Positions 23,348 through 35,701 of a stretch of DNA of 64,000 nt are shown one piece after another (positions within the stretch are counted from its first letter, which is position 1; every line of letters starts with the position of its first letter). The position numbers were made by a program, and so were the translations under genes. The notes under the pieces are model-generated. The model saw only the letters and a program-made list of their open reading frames with translations. It was not told where the DNA came from and searched no databases. Source of the DNA: Ceratothoa steindachneri (lineage: Eukaryota; Arthropoda; Malacostraca; Isopoda; Cymothoidae); contig OZ018323.1 of assembly GCA_963969495.1 (NCBI GenBank), positions 66,530,460 to 66,594,459 on the forward strand, read 5' to 3'.

Positions 23348-24120
23348 CATGTGATGCGTGTGAAGTAAACATAGCTCAAATTCAAAAGTTTCTGAAATGC
23401 ACCCTGTGTTTAAAGCAATTTCACTTGAGCTGTATCGCAATTTTAGTCCAAAATTTTGAATTACTCCAAAAAATCCACGGAGCATGATGGTTCTGCAGAC
23501 ATGTAATGAAGCTAATCTGGAAAATACATTGGCAGAGTTCCACAACTCCAGATCCAAACTTCCTGAACTTGTAAGTAAAATAGAAAGCCTCGAGAAGAAA
23601 GTGGAGTCAAATACACGCGGTATCGAAAACCTATCGAATAATCCACCTTCAAATGTTGACCAACCGACAAATTCTGATGTTGTAACGGAAGCAGTAATAG
23701 AAACGCAGCTTATCGAGCGAAAAAAAATTTAACCTATGCATATTTGGACTTACTCCAGCAGCCGGCTCCGAAGACATCGATACTTCCAAGAACATTTGTA
23801 CTGCTAATCTCCGCGAAGAGCTTGAATCTTGTATTTTGAATGCTGAGCGAACGGGAAAGGAGAGCGCATCGAAACCTAGGCCCCTCGTGGTAAAACTTTC
23901 GTCTGAAGATCTGAAGCGCAAAATTTTATCTGCTGCACGCAACTTGAAACATTATAACGAGTCCATTAAACCGCCCCCACCAGTGATAATCGCACCAGAC
24001 CTAACCCGAAGACAGCAAGAAACCCGTTTCAAACTAAGAGAAGAACTGAAACTGTATAATGAATATATCCCTGTAATTCGTGTATCTAGAAAAAAAAAAT
24101 GCTCCTTGGTTCAATCATAG
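23348..24120 (+). pseudogene. LINE ORF1: PHD-like finger, coiled coil, C-terminal domain
   Basis: Around 23348 a frame reads MACDACE, then LKCTLCLKQFHLSC, a PHD-type pattern known from ORF1 of some CR1/L2-group LINEs. It is followed at 23484-23732 by a predicted coiled coil (LPELVSKIESLEKKVESN) and at 23836-24120 by KPRPLVVKLSSEDLKRKIL, similar to the RNA-binding C-terminal region of LINE ORF1 proteins. The three parts lie in different frames. Confidence 0.65.
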
Positions 24121-24276
24121 GCTCAAAGCAATGACACGAACTAAAAAACGCAATTCGAACTCATACAGAAGAAACAAGACGGCAAGAAGAAGACGTGGAT
24201 ATAGAAACTATTGTAAACAGGTTCATAAAGTGGTGTTCAAAATCTTGTTGTAAATGATGATCTTATTACAAACGAT

Positions 24277-25870
24277 TTGGGAAAGGCCGAGGCCCTCTCT
24301 CAACAATATAGTTCTGTCTTCAGTAGAGATAACAACACCATAGCAGAGCTGCCTGACCTAAATCTTCATTCTACGATGGATACATTCACTATCACGGAAA
24401 ACGATTTGCTGGTGGCGATAAGATCAATGAACTTGAATAGCTCAACTGGTCCTGATATGATTCACCCAAAAGTCATCAAAGAACTGTCTTGTCACCTGAT
24501 TCTTCCCCTAACCATCCTGTTTCAGGCCTGTGTGACTAATGCAGCCATTCCAGATGAATGGAAAGATGGTGAAATTATCCCTATATACAAGCCTAAAAGT
24601 GATGCTGGCATGCCAAGCTCATACAGACCCATATGTTTAACAAACGTAGTGAGCAAATTGTTTGAGCGAATTATACACGGTCAACTTCTATCCTATATTT
24701 TTGTGGACAATGTCATGTCTGAAAAGTAACACAGATTTTTAAAAAGACGGTCAACAACAACTAACTTGATGCAGTGTTCGGCTGATTGGACTAAAATGAG
24801 GGATAATATGGAACCAGTTGATGTCATGTACGTAGATCTGTAAAAGGCATTTGGCACCGTGGTACATTCAAAACTAGTGACCATATAGGAGTCGTAGGGC
24901 AAGCTCTTAATCTACTGAAGAACTACCTATCGAATCGAAGCCAGACTGTGAAAGTAGATAATGAAAGATCGCAACTATCGCATGTGTTGAGCGGAATACC
25001 ACAAGGAACGTTATTAGGTCCATTAATGTTTATCATCTATATAAACGACCTAACTGACGTTATCAGCGAGCAGACCCGAATCACATTATATGCAAACGAT
25101 TCAAAACTATACAGAAAATGTCTAAGTATACAGGATTGCCTTGAACTCTATGGCGACATGATCAATATGTGCGAGTGGTTCGAAACATGGCAGTTACGGA
25201 TTAACTTGAGAAAAACCGAAGTCCTCCACATAGGCCCCGGAAATAGGAACTTCAACTACTTCATCCAACACAATAACATCGGTAACGTGAAATTTGTCGA
25301 GATCTGGGAGTCTGCATGACGAATGATCTTTCAGTCAGCCGCCACTGTTAAAACGTAGTGAGAATTGCATACTTTTGGTTATATCAGTTCAAAAGAGCTT
25401 TCGTAACTTCGGATGTGCGGTTTCAACTCTTTATTTTCAAAACCTACATAAGGCCATTATTGGAAAGCAGCACCAAAATATGGAGCCCCTCAAAGATCCA
25501 GGATATTGAGTGTATCAAGAGAGTACAGCGAAAATTTACAAAAAAACTATCAAATATGAGAGATACGCCGTATCTCTGGCGCCTCGATTTGCTCTAGATT
25601 GAATCACTTGAGATACGAAGAATAAAATCCGATCTAGTCTATTTATATAAAATCATTCATAGGCTGGTCGAAATAGACTTCGACTCTATGTTAAGTTTCA
25701 ACCACAGACCAACAAGAGGACACTCCTTTAAACTAAATGTTGAATTTGCTAGAACAAATTGTAGAAAATATTCCTTCGCATGTAGAGTTGTGCCAATTTG
25801 GAATCAACTACCAGAATCTGTAGTAATTGCTATAATGTTCAAACTTTTAAAAGATTATTGGAAAATGTAA
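24277..25870 (+). pseudogene. CR1-like LINE reverse transcriptase, broken
   Basis: 24277-24729 holds SSTGPDMIHPKVIKEL and SSYRPICLTNVVSKLFE. 24948-25319 holds SGIPQGTLLGPLMFIIYIND and the palm motif, written YAND instead of YADD, so a catalytic aspartate is lost. 25358-25870 gives the thumb and C-terminal region (VQRKFTKKL, then VVPIWNQLPESVV). Stops and shifts lie between the pieces. Confidence 0.88.
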
Positions 25871-26039
25871 ACCTGACTTTTTTTTCTAGGGGGCGCGCTT
25901 ACACAGCTCTTGAAGCTTTGTGCGTCCTGGATATTATGCATAACTATTAAATATGTATATCATGTCTCAACCTTTATGCCACGTAAGAGTTTTATGTACT
26001 TTTCCGAAATAAATGGTTTGTTTTTTGTTTTTGCAGTGG

Positions 26040-26906
26040 GATGCCCTCGTTGGTTTCTCGTATGGGAATCAGAGCGGCACCTGCGTCTCCGATTGCCAAA
26101 CCCGTGTCCGTGCTCGCTCTGTGATTCTCGCTGCAGCTTTAGCCGCTGGATGTCGGCTTCCATCCTCCGTATTGAAGCTTCAAGGTCACTCGATAGAGAA
26201 GATGGAACCCTTGAACGCTCGGCTCGGTCGTCAGAGGAGCTCGACGTTACTCGAACCTGAGAAATAGAAAGATTATTGTTAAATTGGCTTTGAATTTGGC
26301 CGTTGCCCCAATTCATATAAGGACTCTTGTATAATTTGTCTGAGGCTATAACAATCTACTCAATGCTCGTGGAGCTCGAGCCTAGGATCAGTGGCCTGAT
26401 TCCCTCTAGGACTCCTCTCATGAAAATCTCATTGAGGAGAGGGCTAAAAAGTTCGGTTTGAGCACCTTTTACCCTGATAAGGTCCTTCAGATGCGTTAAG
26501 AAAGAAGTCGGACTCCTATCTCCTATTTCCTGAATGTTCAGAAGCTCTCTCAGGTCGTCTACTTGGGACCTACCTTATTTGATGAAGAAAGCCTCCTTCA
26601 GGCGGTCTAGAACGCCAGCCTGTTCCCCGTTATTTAGAACTTCCCTGAATTGTATAAAGATACTTATGGGCAAACGCTGAATTATTGCTGCAATTTTCTC
26701 TTCTTCGATGATGCTCTGAGGTTTAAGGAGGAGAACGAGACTTCCAACCATGCAATTGGGTTTGCAGGATTATATACGGGGAGCGAGAGGTACGCATGTG
26801 GCTGCCTGTGCGTGGACTGGGGTTTCGAGGCAGTCGGTTGATTATGATGATCGGGCTGGCCGCTAACAGATGTCCTTATTTGTTGTGTTTGTTTCATCAT
26901 AGTCAC
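26040..26906 (-). pseudogene. gypsy gag, broken
   Basis: On the minus strand the 26906-26682 piece contains LSLPVYNPANPIAWLEV, close to the gag capsid start LPPFWPxxPxxWF. Frame-shifted sequence to about 26340 reads IQRLPISIFIQFREVL and LLNEIFMRGVLEGIRPLIL, a Ty3/gypsy gag pattern. 26316-25960 gives a polar region with a short coiled segment. No zinc knuckle was found. The LINE at 22990-26035 cuts its end. Confidence 0.68.
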
Positions 26907-26983
26907 TATGTTTTACGTGTACTTGTGCTGGTTGAATGAATGTGTTGATGTGAGTGACGTAGCTGTGGTTGTATGCACATATT

Positions 26984-27004
26984 TGTGTGTGTGTGTGTGT
27001 GTGT
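26984..27004. repeat. (GT)n microsatellite
   Basis: About 21 bases of GT repeat in the gypsy leader region. Confidence 0.85.
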
Positions 27005-27344
27005 ATGGAAATTATTCACGATCACAGGAATGTGAAGAAATGAAAAATAATTATGAGAAATAAAGGAAATTGTCCACTCGTTGTATATGGGGAATAGTAT
27101 CAAAATAAAATGATATGAATTATGACAATTGGATGAAGGGTGCTAAAGATAACACGCGATATTAAAGATGAACACAGGAATTAAAATGCTTTCTAACGAG
27201 AATAGCAGGGAATTGACGCGCGGAGTTGGAAAATTATTTTAACATTTTAAGTTATTTATTCATTGACGGGAGATTATTAAATTCTGGGCAGCATTATATG
27301 GTTTTTGGTTATTAGTGGGATTGATTTTAGTTAATAAATCAGCC

Positions 27345-29875
27345 TAGATAGCTATTTGAAAATCATTACAATAAATTTGTTGAATTGGATGAAATAGTCG
27401 TTGCTAATATTTAGACTTAACGAGTGACGTGAACTGAATTTATAAACTTCAGGCACTATGTTTATAATTAAACGGGCGATCGATAAACAGAATAAATATA
27501 TTTATAAAATCAACGAATGCACAATGATATAATTGAATTAGGAAATGACTAGTGAGCGGTAATTACAATTATACGAATGAATGATATAATTAAATTGAGA
27601 ATTGTTAAGGAATACAACGTAAATATAATTGAAATATGGATTGAAATGTAAAGTGAAGTGAGGTAAGGTAAGATAACTATGGTAAGGTAATGGTAAAGTA
27701 ACTAAGGTAACTATAATAGCTTGTAAACTATGATGGACTGTGAATTGGGATCTTTATGCTCAGAATGACGAGAGACGAGTGAGGAATATTTGTGTTCAAT
27801 GTGGTTGAGCTGAAAGCGTGTTGGTTTCTGTGTTTGACTAAAGTAAGTGTTGCCGAAAAGAATGTATCTTAGCCATGATTTTTAGATGGCAATTATATAT
27901 TACAAAGATATATTGAAAATACATATACAAAATATTTGAGATTTTGGATTGATTAATTATTTATATATAACTAAGTTGAGATTATACATAAGATTTAATA
28001 GAAATTGTAGAAATTAAATGGGAAAATAAATGGTGTCGAGGAATTGGGGTCCCTAATTTTTGTCGGAGAATTATTCTTCGACTGTTGGCCGTTTAACAAT
28101 TACTTCGATACTATACTTCTTTGTCAAAAGTATTTATATATTTAATGACTTTAGAGAGCCAGCCTGACACCATTTAGGAAGGGAAATAATTCCTCTATTG
28201 GCTGAGTGGACTCCTAATTCTTTTAAAGAAGTCTAAATACTGAATTATGAGAGCACCACAGCGTTTAATCAGTTTTAAGGAAAGAGCCGGTCAACACATA
28301 AAGATCCAGTGAAACACCAAGAATTAACCAAAATATATGTCTTTTAATTTATCAATTAACTCAAATATATACACTAAATTCTATGAGTTTAACATGGTCT
28401 TCGATCACACGATTAGAATATGGGCCTACTACTTACGAGAATACTGATCAAAACAAAGTAGGCTTCATGTCAACAAAGCAATTGCCAGATAGCTAATTTC
28501 TGGAGGCCTCTAAGTTACAGAGTTAAGCCACAATTTACTTTCACTAGTCTAACTGAAATATGACAGATGTCACGAAATATTATATCTCCTTTAGTTAGCT
28601 TGGGAACAGCGTTAAAATCCTACTTAATCCAAACAAATATATATAGTCATTCGGACTTACATGACCTTGATAGGAACGGGGGTGGACGGGTGGTGCTATA
28701 CTGGATTTTTCACGAGTCTTCGCGTTGCAATAGAAAGAGGGTGGTAGTCACTGAGACGGTAGAAACCGATTTAGCTCTCTTCTTGTGATTTTATCTATCC
28801 GGTTATAAGTCTAACGGACGGAGATAGGAGTTGTGCTCTCTGGCTCAAGGCGTACTCTCCTTGGTAGCTTTTGAGTTCTTCTAGTATCCTCCTCTACTTC
28901 GCAGGGTTACCAAAGTGAGTTTTGGTATACGAGATGATCCCGAAAAGAATTAAAGGAAACTGACTTGGGAATTAATTCTTCTTCTCTCAAAATTACTGAA
29001 ATTGCGATTTGAGAGACCCTCAAGGGTGAGCGAATCTTCATTTGTCTTGCTCCCAAAATTCCTGTTTGGCACTTAGGAATTTTGATCCAGCCAGACCTCT
29101 TGCTAAGTCTGCGAAGGATAAATCGATTGGTATGGCACCGATAAGAAAACGAGACGAACTTCTAAGTCTTATAAGTCGAGTTCGGAACTGGGCGAGGGAT
29201 TGATCACAATAATCTACTCCTCTCTCGTCTCTAACATAATCATTCTTTCTTTACGGGGCTTATTTATAGACCGGAGACTGCCCCAACTAAGGGAGACGGG
29301 GTAATGCCACTGAGGGGAGCGCGAGGGGAGGAAAGGAAGGTGACACCGCGGAGCCCAGGTCTGCTTCTTAATGAGAGGCATCGACAACCGTCACATTATT
29401 TCTCCTCGTTTGTCTTTTTGATCTGACACCGCCTTTTGGCGCTCTGACCGCGGGCCTCCTGACCTCGTAGGTAATCGTATTTTTTTAGAACTGCTAAATG
29501 GCCAATTGCGGATACCTTGGTCCGGCAGCCTGACTCTACTACGCACTCGTGGGAAAATCAGAGCCCTTCGGCAGTTTACCGGTTAATCAGATGGCTACCG
29601 TTATTACGCCCCTCAATTTCTGGTACTTTACTCTCGCTCTCTCCGAAGAGGGATATTAATATATATGTCCGCTTGGCCCTCTGGGTGGCGTTATGTTTTA
29701 ATTCCTCTACAAATGGATAATTTTACATTGAATTTAAAAAGGAAAGTATGCTAATATTTATGCACAAGGTACATTACGTTAAACTGATATTAGGTAATGG
29801 TAATATTTAAATTGATGCAATGGAATATCGATACATGTAATATTTTATAGGAATGCCAGAGGGCAATGCTATACA
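27345..29875 (-). repeat. 5' LTR of the decayed gypsy element, split
   Basis: LTR sequence at 27345-28033 and 29717-29875 is continuous with the left LTR once the nested solo LTR and one AATGG copy are removed. Excluding the insert it is about 848 bp. Confidence 0.85.
28034..29711. mobile_element. Solo LTR nested in gypsy LTR
   Basis: The 1678-bp insert starts TGTCGAGG and ends CCTCTACA, inverted ends with seven of eight bases matching, flanked by the exact 5-bp duplication AATGG (28029-28033, 29712-29716). The empty site is visible at 19290-19310 in the other LTR. TG...CA ends and a 5-bp duplication identify an LTR. The parent family (gypsy or BEL) is unknown. Confidence 0.9.
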
Positions 29876-30295
29876 TGGCATATTACTTCATTAATTCATG
29901 AATGTACCCCTTTCCAGGATTTCAGAGATCCCCGGGCGCCTATTTCTGGGGATTCCACGCTGGGCCTACCTATCCTGCAATTTGGGTGTCACAGGACTAC
30001 TTTCCTTGAAATTCGAGTGCCACAATTCTATTACAATATCCAATTATTAAGTTAACTTCCACTTTAAAATACTCAACCTTTCTAATCCATTCTAGGATTC
30101 AACTTATAAATGCCTATGAAATTTTCTACTATTTATTTTGAGTTTTTTTTTTAAATAATTGTCGTCAGCCATCTAGATGTCTGGTTTCATTTAAAGAATC
30201 TCTAGTCATAACAGAACATAATTTCAGGGATGACAAAAGGTTACAAGGGCCTATCAAAGGTCATCTGCATCTGTCAAATCCTACCCACAAAATGC

Positions 30296-30488
30296 ATCCA
30301 TAGGATTGTGTCAGATCATGCATCTATAATATAAAATTTAAACAATCCATAGGATTGTGTCAGATCATGTATCTACAATATACAATTCAAACAATCCATA
30401 GGATTGTGACCGATCATGCATCTACAATATATAATCTAAACAATCCATAGGAGTGTCAGATCATACATCTACAATATAGAATTAAAGC
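30296..30488. repeat. 49-bp minisatellite in LINE 3' UTR
   Basis: Four units begin ATCCATAGGA at 30296, 30345, 30394 and 30443, period 49 bp. The copy at 58128 carries two to three related units and the copy at 41092 about one. Confidence 0.9.
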
Positions 30489-31367
30489 ATCCACAGAAAT
30501 GCATCAATAACGAGAAGTATCCTAACCAAGGCTCGTCAAAATCTAAATCACCCATTATAAACAATAATAAAAAAACTCTATCGACAGGAATGAGTCAAGA
30601 AAAACAACCTTTTCCCCCCAAAAAAGTTAACCCCCCTCCCCATATAACATCTAATCTGCGTTTGACTATGATTAAGGGTGACTCCTATTTCTATTTCTAC
30701 CTTCTAACTCAAATAACTTTCTAAAATCCAACTTAACTATCCCAGAAAAGATTTGGCAAAGCTCAATCATATCTTCCCTCACACACCTTCTTCTAAATGA
30801 GAACATATTTAGTGCACTTAGTCAATCTTCATATTTAATGTGCTTCAGGGAAGGTATTATTTTTATTGACCTCCTTTGTACTGACTCTAGTAGGTTGATA
30901 TCATGTCTAAAATATGGTGAGCATGCTTATATACAGTACTCTAAGTGTGCCCTGACATACGAGTTGTAGAGATTAAGGATAACCTTCTCACTCTTGTAGC
31001 TTTCATTCCTCTTAATGTATCCTAGCACCCTATTTGCTCTATTTTTGCCCTCAATACAATACTTCGAAAACTTCAGTGACCTATCTACTACTACGCATAA
31101 GTCCTTCTCGCCCCAACTGAATTCAGCCAATGCCCATCCATTTCATAGCTAAATTCCCTATTATCCCTTCCCATGTTAATAACTCTGACTTTTTTTAAGG
31201 TTAAAAGTCATCTGCCACTTCTGAGCCCAAGCTTATAACTTATTTAAGTCACTCTGTACTTTAAAACTACCCTCAACTTCTTTGACTACGGTTGTCAATT
31301 TAGTGTCATCAGCAAAAATTGACACTTTGCTATTTGCAGCCTCCCGAAGATCATTTATATAAACTAT

Positions 31368-31838
31368 CAGGGCTGACCCGAGGCATAAACGAACTATGCG
31401 GTAATTTAGGGCCCCCACGCCACCGGAGGGGCCCCACAAGCGCTTGAAATGTCAAGAAACGTCATGATAAAACATTTTTAAATAAAATAAAAGCATTGGT
31501 TTATAATATTAATGAAATGGTATTACAGGTATTAGCGAAAATACATTTTTATATCCTTTGCATAGTTGGTACAATAATAGGTTAATCCTGCTGTTTACTG
31601 CTGCCACTGTGCAACCAGCTGCAACGTCATTTGAGTGGTTGACCTTTAAGGTCAGATAGGTGGACAAGTCGGCTGTAAAGCCATGTAAACCAACTACGAA
31701 TAATGCAGATGATAGTGATGTGTTACACTGATAATGTATCCAATGAAATAAGCAAGCATCTAGTGTGGTTGTAGTGGTGTAGGGGTACTCCCAAATGAAA
31801 TTCTGCTTAGGAACCCATAAAAGCTTGGGCCGGATATG
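31368..31838. mobile_element. hAT-like non-autonomous element in LINE
   Basis: The 471-bp insert begins CAGGGCTGACCC and ends GGGCCGGATATG, flanked by the exact 8-bp duplication TAAACTAT (31360-31367, 31839-31846). The CAGGG start and 8-bp duplication fit hAT. The right terminus is degraded and there is no transposase. Confidence 0.8.
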
Positions 31839-32231
31839 TAAACTATGAATAATAAATGGTATAGAACTGATCCCTGAGATACGCCACTGATAACGTCCCT
31901 CCCCTTGACCTCACCCCATTCAGTACAACTCTCTATTTCCTGTCTTTAAGGCATTCAGCTATCCAATTCAAAACTTTCCCACATATTCCATGCATTTTTA
32001 ATTTGTGAACTAGTCTCCTATGTGCAACCTTATCAAAAGCTTTGCATCAATACTCTATCTCTTATCTAATTGCTTAGTTACATAACCATATAATCCAGTA
32101 AATTTGTTTAACACGATCTACCTCTTCTAAACCCATGCTGAGCATCATTTATTAACCTACCACTCTCTAGATGGTCAGAAATTCCCTTCTTAATTATCTT
32201 CACTAATTTTACAAAGTATAGAAGTTAAGCT

Positions 32232-33339
32232 TGTGGTGATCGTGTTATAAAATAGGTAGGCTGCAGGCACAAAATTGCAGGATTTAATAAGCCCAGTGAG
32301 AAACTCTACAAATGGACGCTCGGGGGATTTATCAAATCTTAATAAATTGCCTTACATGTGAATAGCGTAAATAATATGTCTAATGTGAGAATGAGGAGAG
32401 GAAAATACATATGTTAATTTGTATAATACAGATGAAGCAAGCGCTCGGTGGAGTCGTTCGCGGGAACACACAAAATACGAACGCGGAAAGCAGATATCAG
32501 GTCGAATACCTGAATCAATACGAGGTCACGCATAAACAAACATTCGCGTCTTGGCAAAGATTTATCAGAAAACAGGAGGCTACAAAGATAAAACAATTGG
32601 AAATATGTAGGTATATCTTACATACACAGTTGTTCGCTAGCTCAGCCCTAGGGATGGAAATTAACGAACCAGACGACTGGGGTCCGCCCAAACAGACAAG
32701 TCTAGCTCACGCCACTTAGGAAACGAACGCACATATATAGTCAGACATTTATTATTTCAAAAAGTCAGAAGGACAACCAGAGTCAAAGAAAGAGAATCAT
32801 TATTCATTAACACCGTTTACTTCCTTGGTAGCGTTACGGAACCCGTGTAATTTGCCTAAGTCCTGTCGCATTTGAACTTCGCGTAGAATAGAAATCCTAC
32901 TTATTGACCGCAAAGTACTAGTGGCGGGCCGCTTGCCCCTTTAATTGGCCAGTGTACTCGTAAGAATAAAATTATATTTTTTTGATACTTCCTTTTCGAA
33001 GTCCTTCTTTCACCCGATTACCAGGAAACCTTCGGTAAGCCAGACTAAATTATAACCATCGTGGAGAATTATTAAGTAGTCAGAAACACTTCGACAGAGG
33101 TATGAAGTAAGTTCAGTTGCCGAAGGTCTTCGCTCCCCGTCGTGTGCAATAGCAAGGAGGACTCTTCAATATACTCGCCATTGTAACTAATGACCATTCT
33201 CCCACTAACCGGCTTACTTTTACCTCCACTTCCGTATTAGGTAAACCACCCTTTGCCATCCCTTTCCCTCATTTATAAACCGATTCCCCGTTCAAGCATA
33301 AACAGGCCAGCTATAAAATGGTGACCTTCTCCTCCTATA
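32232..33339. mobile_element. Solo-LTR-like insert in LINE
   Basis: About 1108 bp interrupts the LINE RT region. It starts TGTGGTGATCG and ends CTCCTATA, flanked by AGCT (32228-32231, 33340-33343). It has the same TGT...ATA style of ends and 4-bp duplication as the repeats at 2433 and 34541. Its ORF at 32411-32719 shows no known domain. Confidence 0.6.
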
Positions 33340-34142
33340 AGCTTACCGGTCTAAAGTTATTCCAGTCCTCTTTACTTACCTTTTTTTTAAAAAAAAATGG
33401 GCACTACATTCGCTAATTTCCAATTATTAGGTGTTTCTCCAAACTCCAGTGATCTAGTATATATCTTATCAAGACCTACTGCAATACTATCTACACCTTC
33501 TTCGAGTAACCCTGAATGAATGTTTTCTGGGCCAGATGACTTACTAGTATTTATTCCAATATAAGCCCTTTAATTATTTCCCTGTTCACATTAATGGTAT
33601 TCAACACTACTTCCCTTGAACTAGAATTATCATCAATTAATCTATCTGGATTATCTTGCGTAAATACTGAAGAAAAATGATCATTAAGAACCTATTTCAA
33701 AACCCCTTCATATCTAATAGGTCCTATTTTATCACTGTTAGATTTATTGTTAATTCTATATTAGCTAAAGAATTTTCTTGGATCTTTATTATTATTTTGA
33801 GCCAAATTTATTTCTGCCACCCTTTTTCTCTTCTTATTTCTGGTCGACCTATAATGATTTAAGTTGTCAAAAGTAGTTTCTCTCTGTAATCACTGGTATG
33901 CCCTTTTCTTCTCAGAAATTTTCCAAGCTATCTACTGATTCCATTACAAATGTTTCCTACATTTTTTCTTAATAGCTTTCATTGGAATACATGCTCCTGG
34001 ACTATTTTCAATATAGTCTTAAAAGTGTGCTACATCTCATAAGTATTCTTTCCACTGAATTCAATAAACCACCTAATCAGATTTAGCAAGTTTTGTAATT
34101 TATCGTAATCGCCCCTATAAAAATTTGGAGTTTTCGTGGAGG

Positions 34143-35307
34143 TTGTCGATGTTCCACTTTTCACTATTCCCAAGTTAAAACGAACCATCTGATAATCACT
34201 ATTTCCCAATGATTCCCCAACAGTCAATTCCTGAACCAAGTGATAATCATTTGAAAAAAACAGATTTAATATATTGGCACCCCTTGTTGGCTTATTAACA
34301 AATTGAGTCAAAAAAATTATCCTCAAAGCATTCTATGAACTTGCAACTTAATTTATCCCTTCCTATCATATTTCCCCAGTCCACATAATTTAAATTAAAG
34401 TCACCAAGAATAACTATATCTACTTCAGATCCTTTACTTATTTTCCTGTCGATGTTCCACTTTTCACTATTTCTAAGTTAAAACGAACCATCTGATAATC
34501 ACTATTTTCCAATGCTTCCCCGACAGTCAATTCCTGAACCTGTAGGGGTGCGAAGATGTATAAGAGAAAAACTTCCTTCCAAAAGCGAGAATATAAATAG
34601 CCCATTAAATTACCAAGTCACCACGGACTTGGCCGTAGCGTCATGGCAGAGTCCTGGCCTCTGGATTCAAAAGACCCGAGATCGATCCCACAGTCCACAA
34701 TTTGTATGGAGAAGATCCCAGAAGAAAACGGGAAAAACGCCTTATGGACAACTCAAGAATTCTACTCAAGAGAAAACCGATGTTAAGGAAAACGGAAAGA
34801 AAACGACTTCAAGAGCTAACTCATCTCAACTCATCAAGAAATCATCACGTTGATCAAGAATTTGGAAGGAATCATCACATCAAGATAAATGCAAGTTATT
34901 ATGAAGATACATCAAGAATTAACCCAGCCAAATTAAAGAAGAAGGAATCTCAGCCTACAAGAATACTAAGAGTCAGATTACTAGAAGACAATGTTTCGAG
35001 GGGCAACTTCAGGCAAGAAGAAATAAATAGATTTGATGAAACAGAATAAAATGGATAATTAAATAAATATAAAAAGATACCCTCTTCCCCATAAACCAAG
35101 TGATAATTATTTGAAAGAACCAGATTAATATATTGCACCCCTTGTTGGCTAATTAACAATTTGAGTAAAAAAAATTATCGCCAAAGCATTCTATGAACTT
35201 ACAACATAATTAATCCCTTCCTATCATATTTCCCCAGTCCACATAATTTAAATTAAAATCACCAAGAATAACTGTATCTACTCCAGATCCTGTACTTATT
35301 TCCCTGA
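34143..35307. repeat. 305-bp tandem duplication of LINE endonuclease region, second unit split
   Basis: Unit 1 is 34143-34447. Unit 2 is 34448-34540 plus 35098-35307. Both carry the minus-strand endonuclease motif LGDFNLNYVDWGNM. The insert at 34541-35093 interrupts unit 2, so the duplication came first. Confidence 0.82.
34541..35093 (+). mobile_element. Solo-LTR-like dispersed repeat with tRNA-like module, copy 2
   Basis: It starts TGTAGGGGTGCGAAGATG and ends CTTCCCCATA, flanked by AACC (34537-34540, 35094-35097). Similar along its length to 2433-3075. The tRNA-like block is near 34624-34694 (GGACT...AGTCC, GATCGATCC). A TATA-like ATATAAATAG lies upstream of it. Confidence 0.7.
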
Positions 35308-35701
35308 TCATTAACTTATCAGTCTCCGGTAGGTCTGTCAAAGGGTCACAAGTGTATTATCCTATTTTTACTGACCCTAATATATATCCACAGTGACTCA
35401 ACTTCTCCTTGCTTCATAGTATTATTTAAATTTGAAAAAATTAATTTCTTATATAAATAATCAAACTACCTCCAGTCCTCTATTTCCTTTGAATAATGTA
35501 CATATTATAACCCTGTAGTTCAAAATCAGTCACAGTCATTAAATTTATTTTCATTAACCTATGATTCTATTAAACATATTATATCTATATATTCTTCAAT
35601 AATATAACTATATAACTCACCCTTCTTATTTAGAAGATTACGAGCATTGGTATAGACAACTCAGACCTCCTATCCCTGAAGCACTTCCTTTAGCGTGTCA
35701 T

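Larger units (their letters stand above)
22990..26035 (+). mobile_element. CR1-like LINE inserted in the gypsy element
   Basis: A plus-strand non-LTR element lies between gypsy gag and protease. It keeps decayed ORF1 and RT but lacks the endonuclease, since ORF1's C-terminal region runs directly into the pre-RT linker. AATAAA occurs near 26008. The boundaries are set by where the gypsy reading frames stop and are approximate. Confidence 0.75.
18617..29875 (-). mobile_element. Ty3/gypsy LTR retrotransposon, decayed, with nested insertions
   Basis: Two direct repeats of about 846 bp (18617-19462 and 27345-29875 minus a nested insert) bound minus-strand gag, protease, RT, RNase H and integrase in standard gypsy order. 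TGGC occurs just outside both ends (18613-18616, 29876-29879). The minus-strand LTR starts TGT. Purine-rich sequence (complement of 19463-19480) adjoins the left LTR as a polypurine tract should. A LINE separates gag from pol and a solo LTR lies in the 5' LTR. Confidence 0.87.
30210..35695 (-). mobile_element. CR1-like LINE, long decayed copy
   Basis: The minus-strand 3' end is at 30210-30280 (shared ACGGATGACAAAAGCC-like terminus and (TTATG)n relic). RT pieces lie at 31130-30927 (RANRVLGYIKRN, YNSYVRAHLEYCI) and 31439-31233 (FADDTKL). More RT lies at 31850-32226, the RT start at 33344-34030, and endonuclease at 34030-35340 (LGDFNLNYVDWGNM twice). The frames are broken. It is interrupted by a hAT-like element, two solo-LTR-like inserts and an internal tandem duplication. 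Confidence 0.85.

Noticed and set aside
30296..30488. Regular 49-bp repeats reminiscent of a CRISPR array
   Set aside because: Units are contiguous with no unique spacers, in a eukaryotic LINE 3' UTR; a minisatellite.
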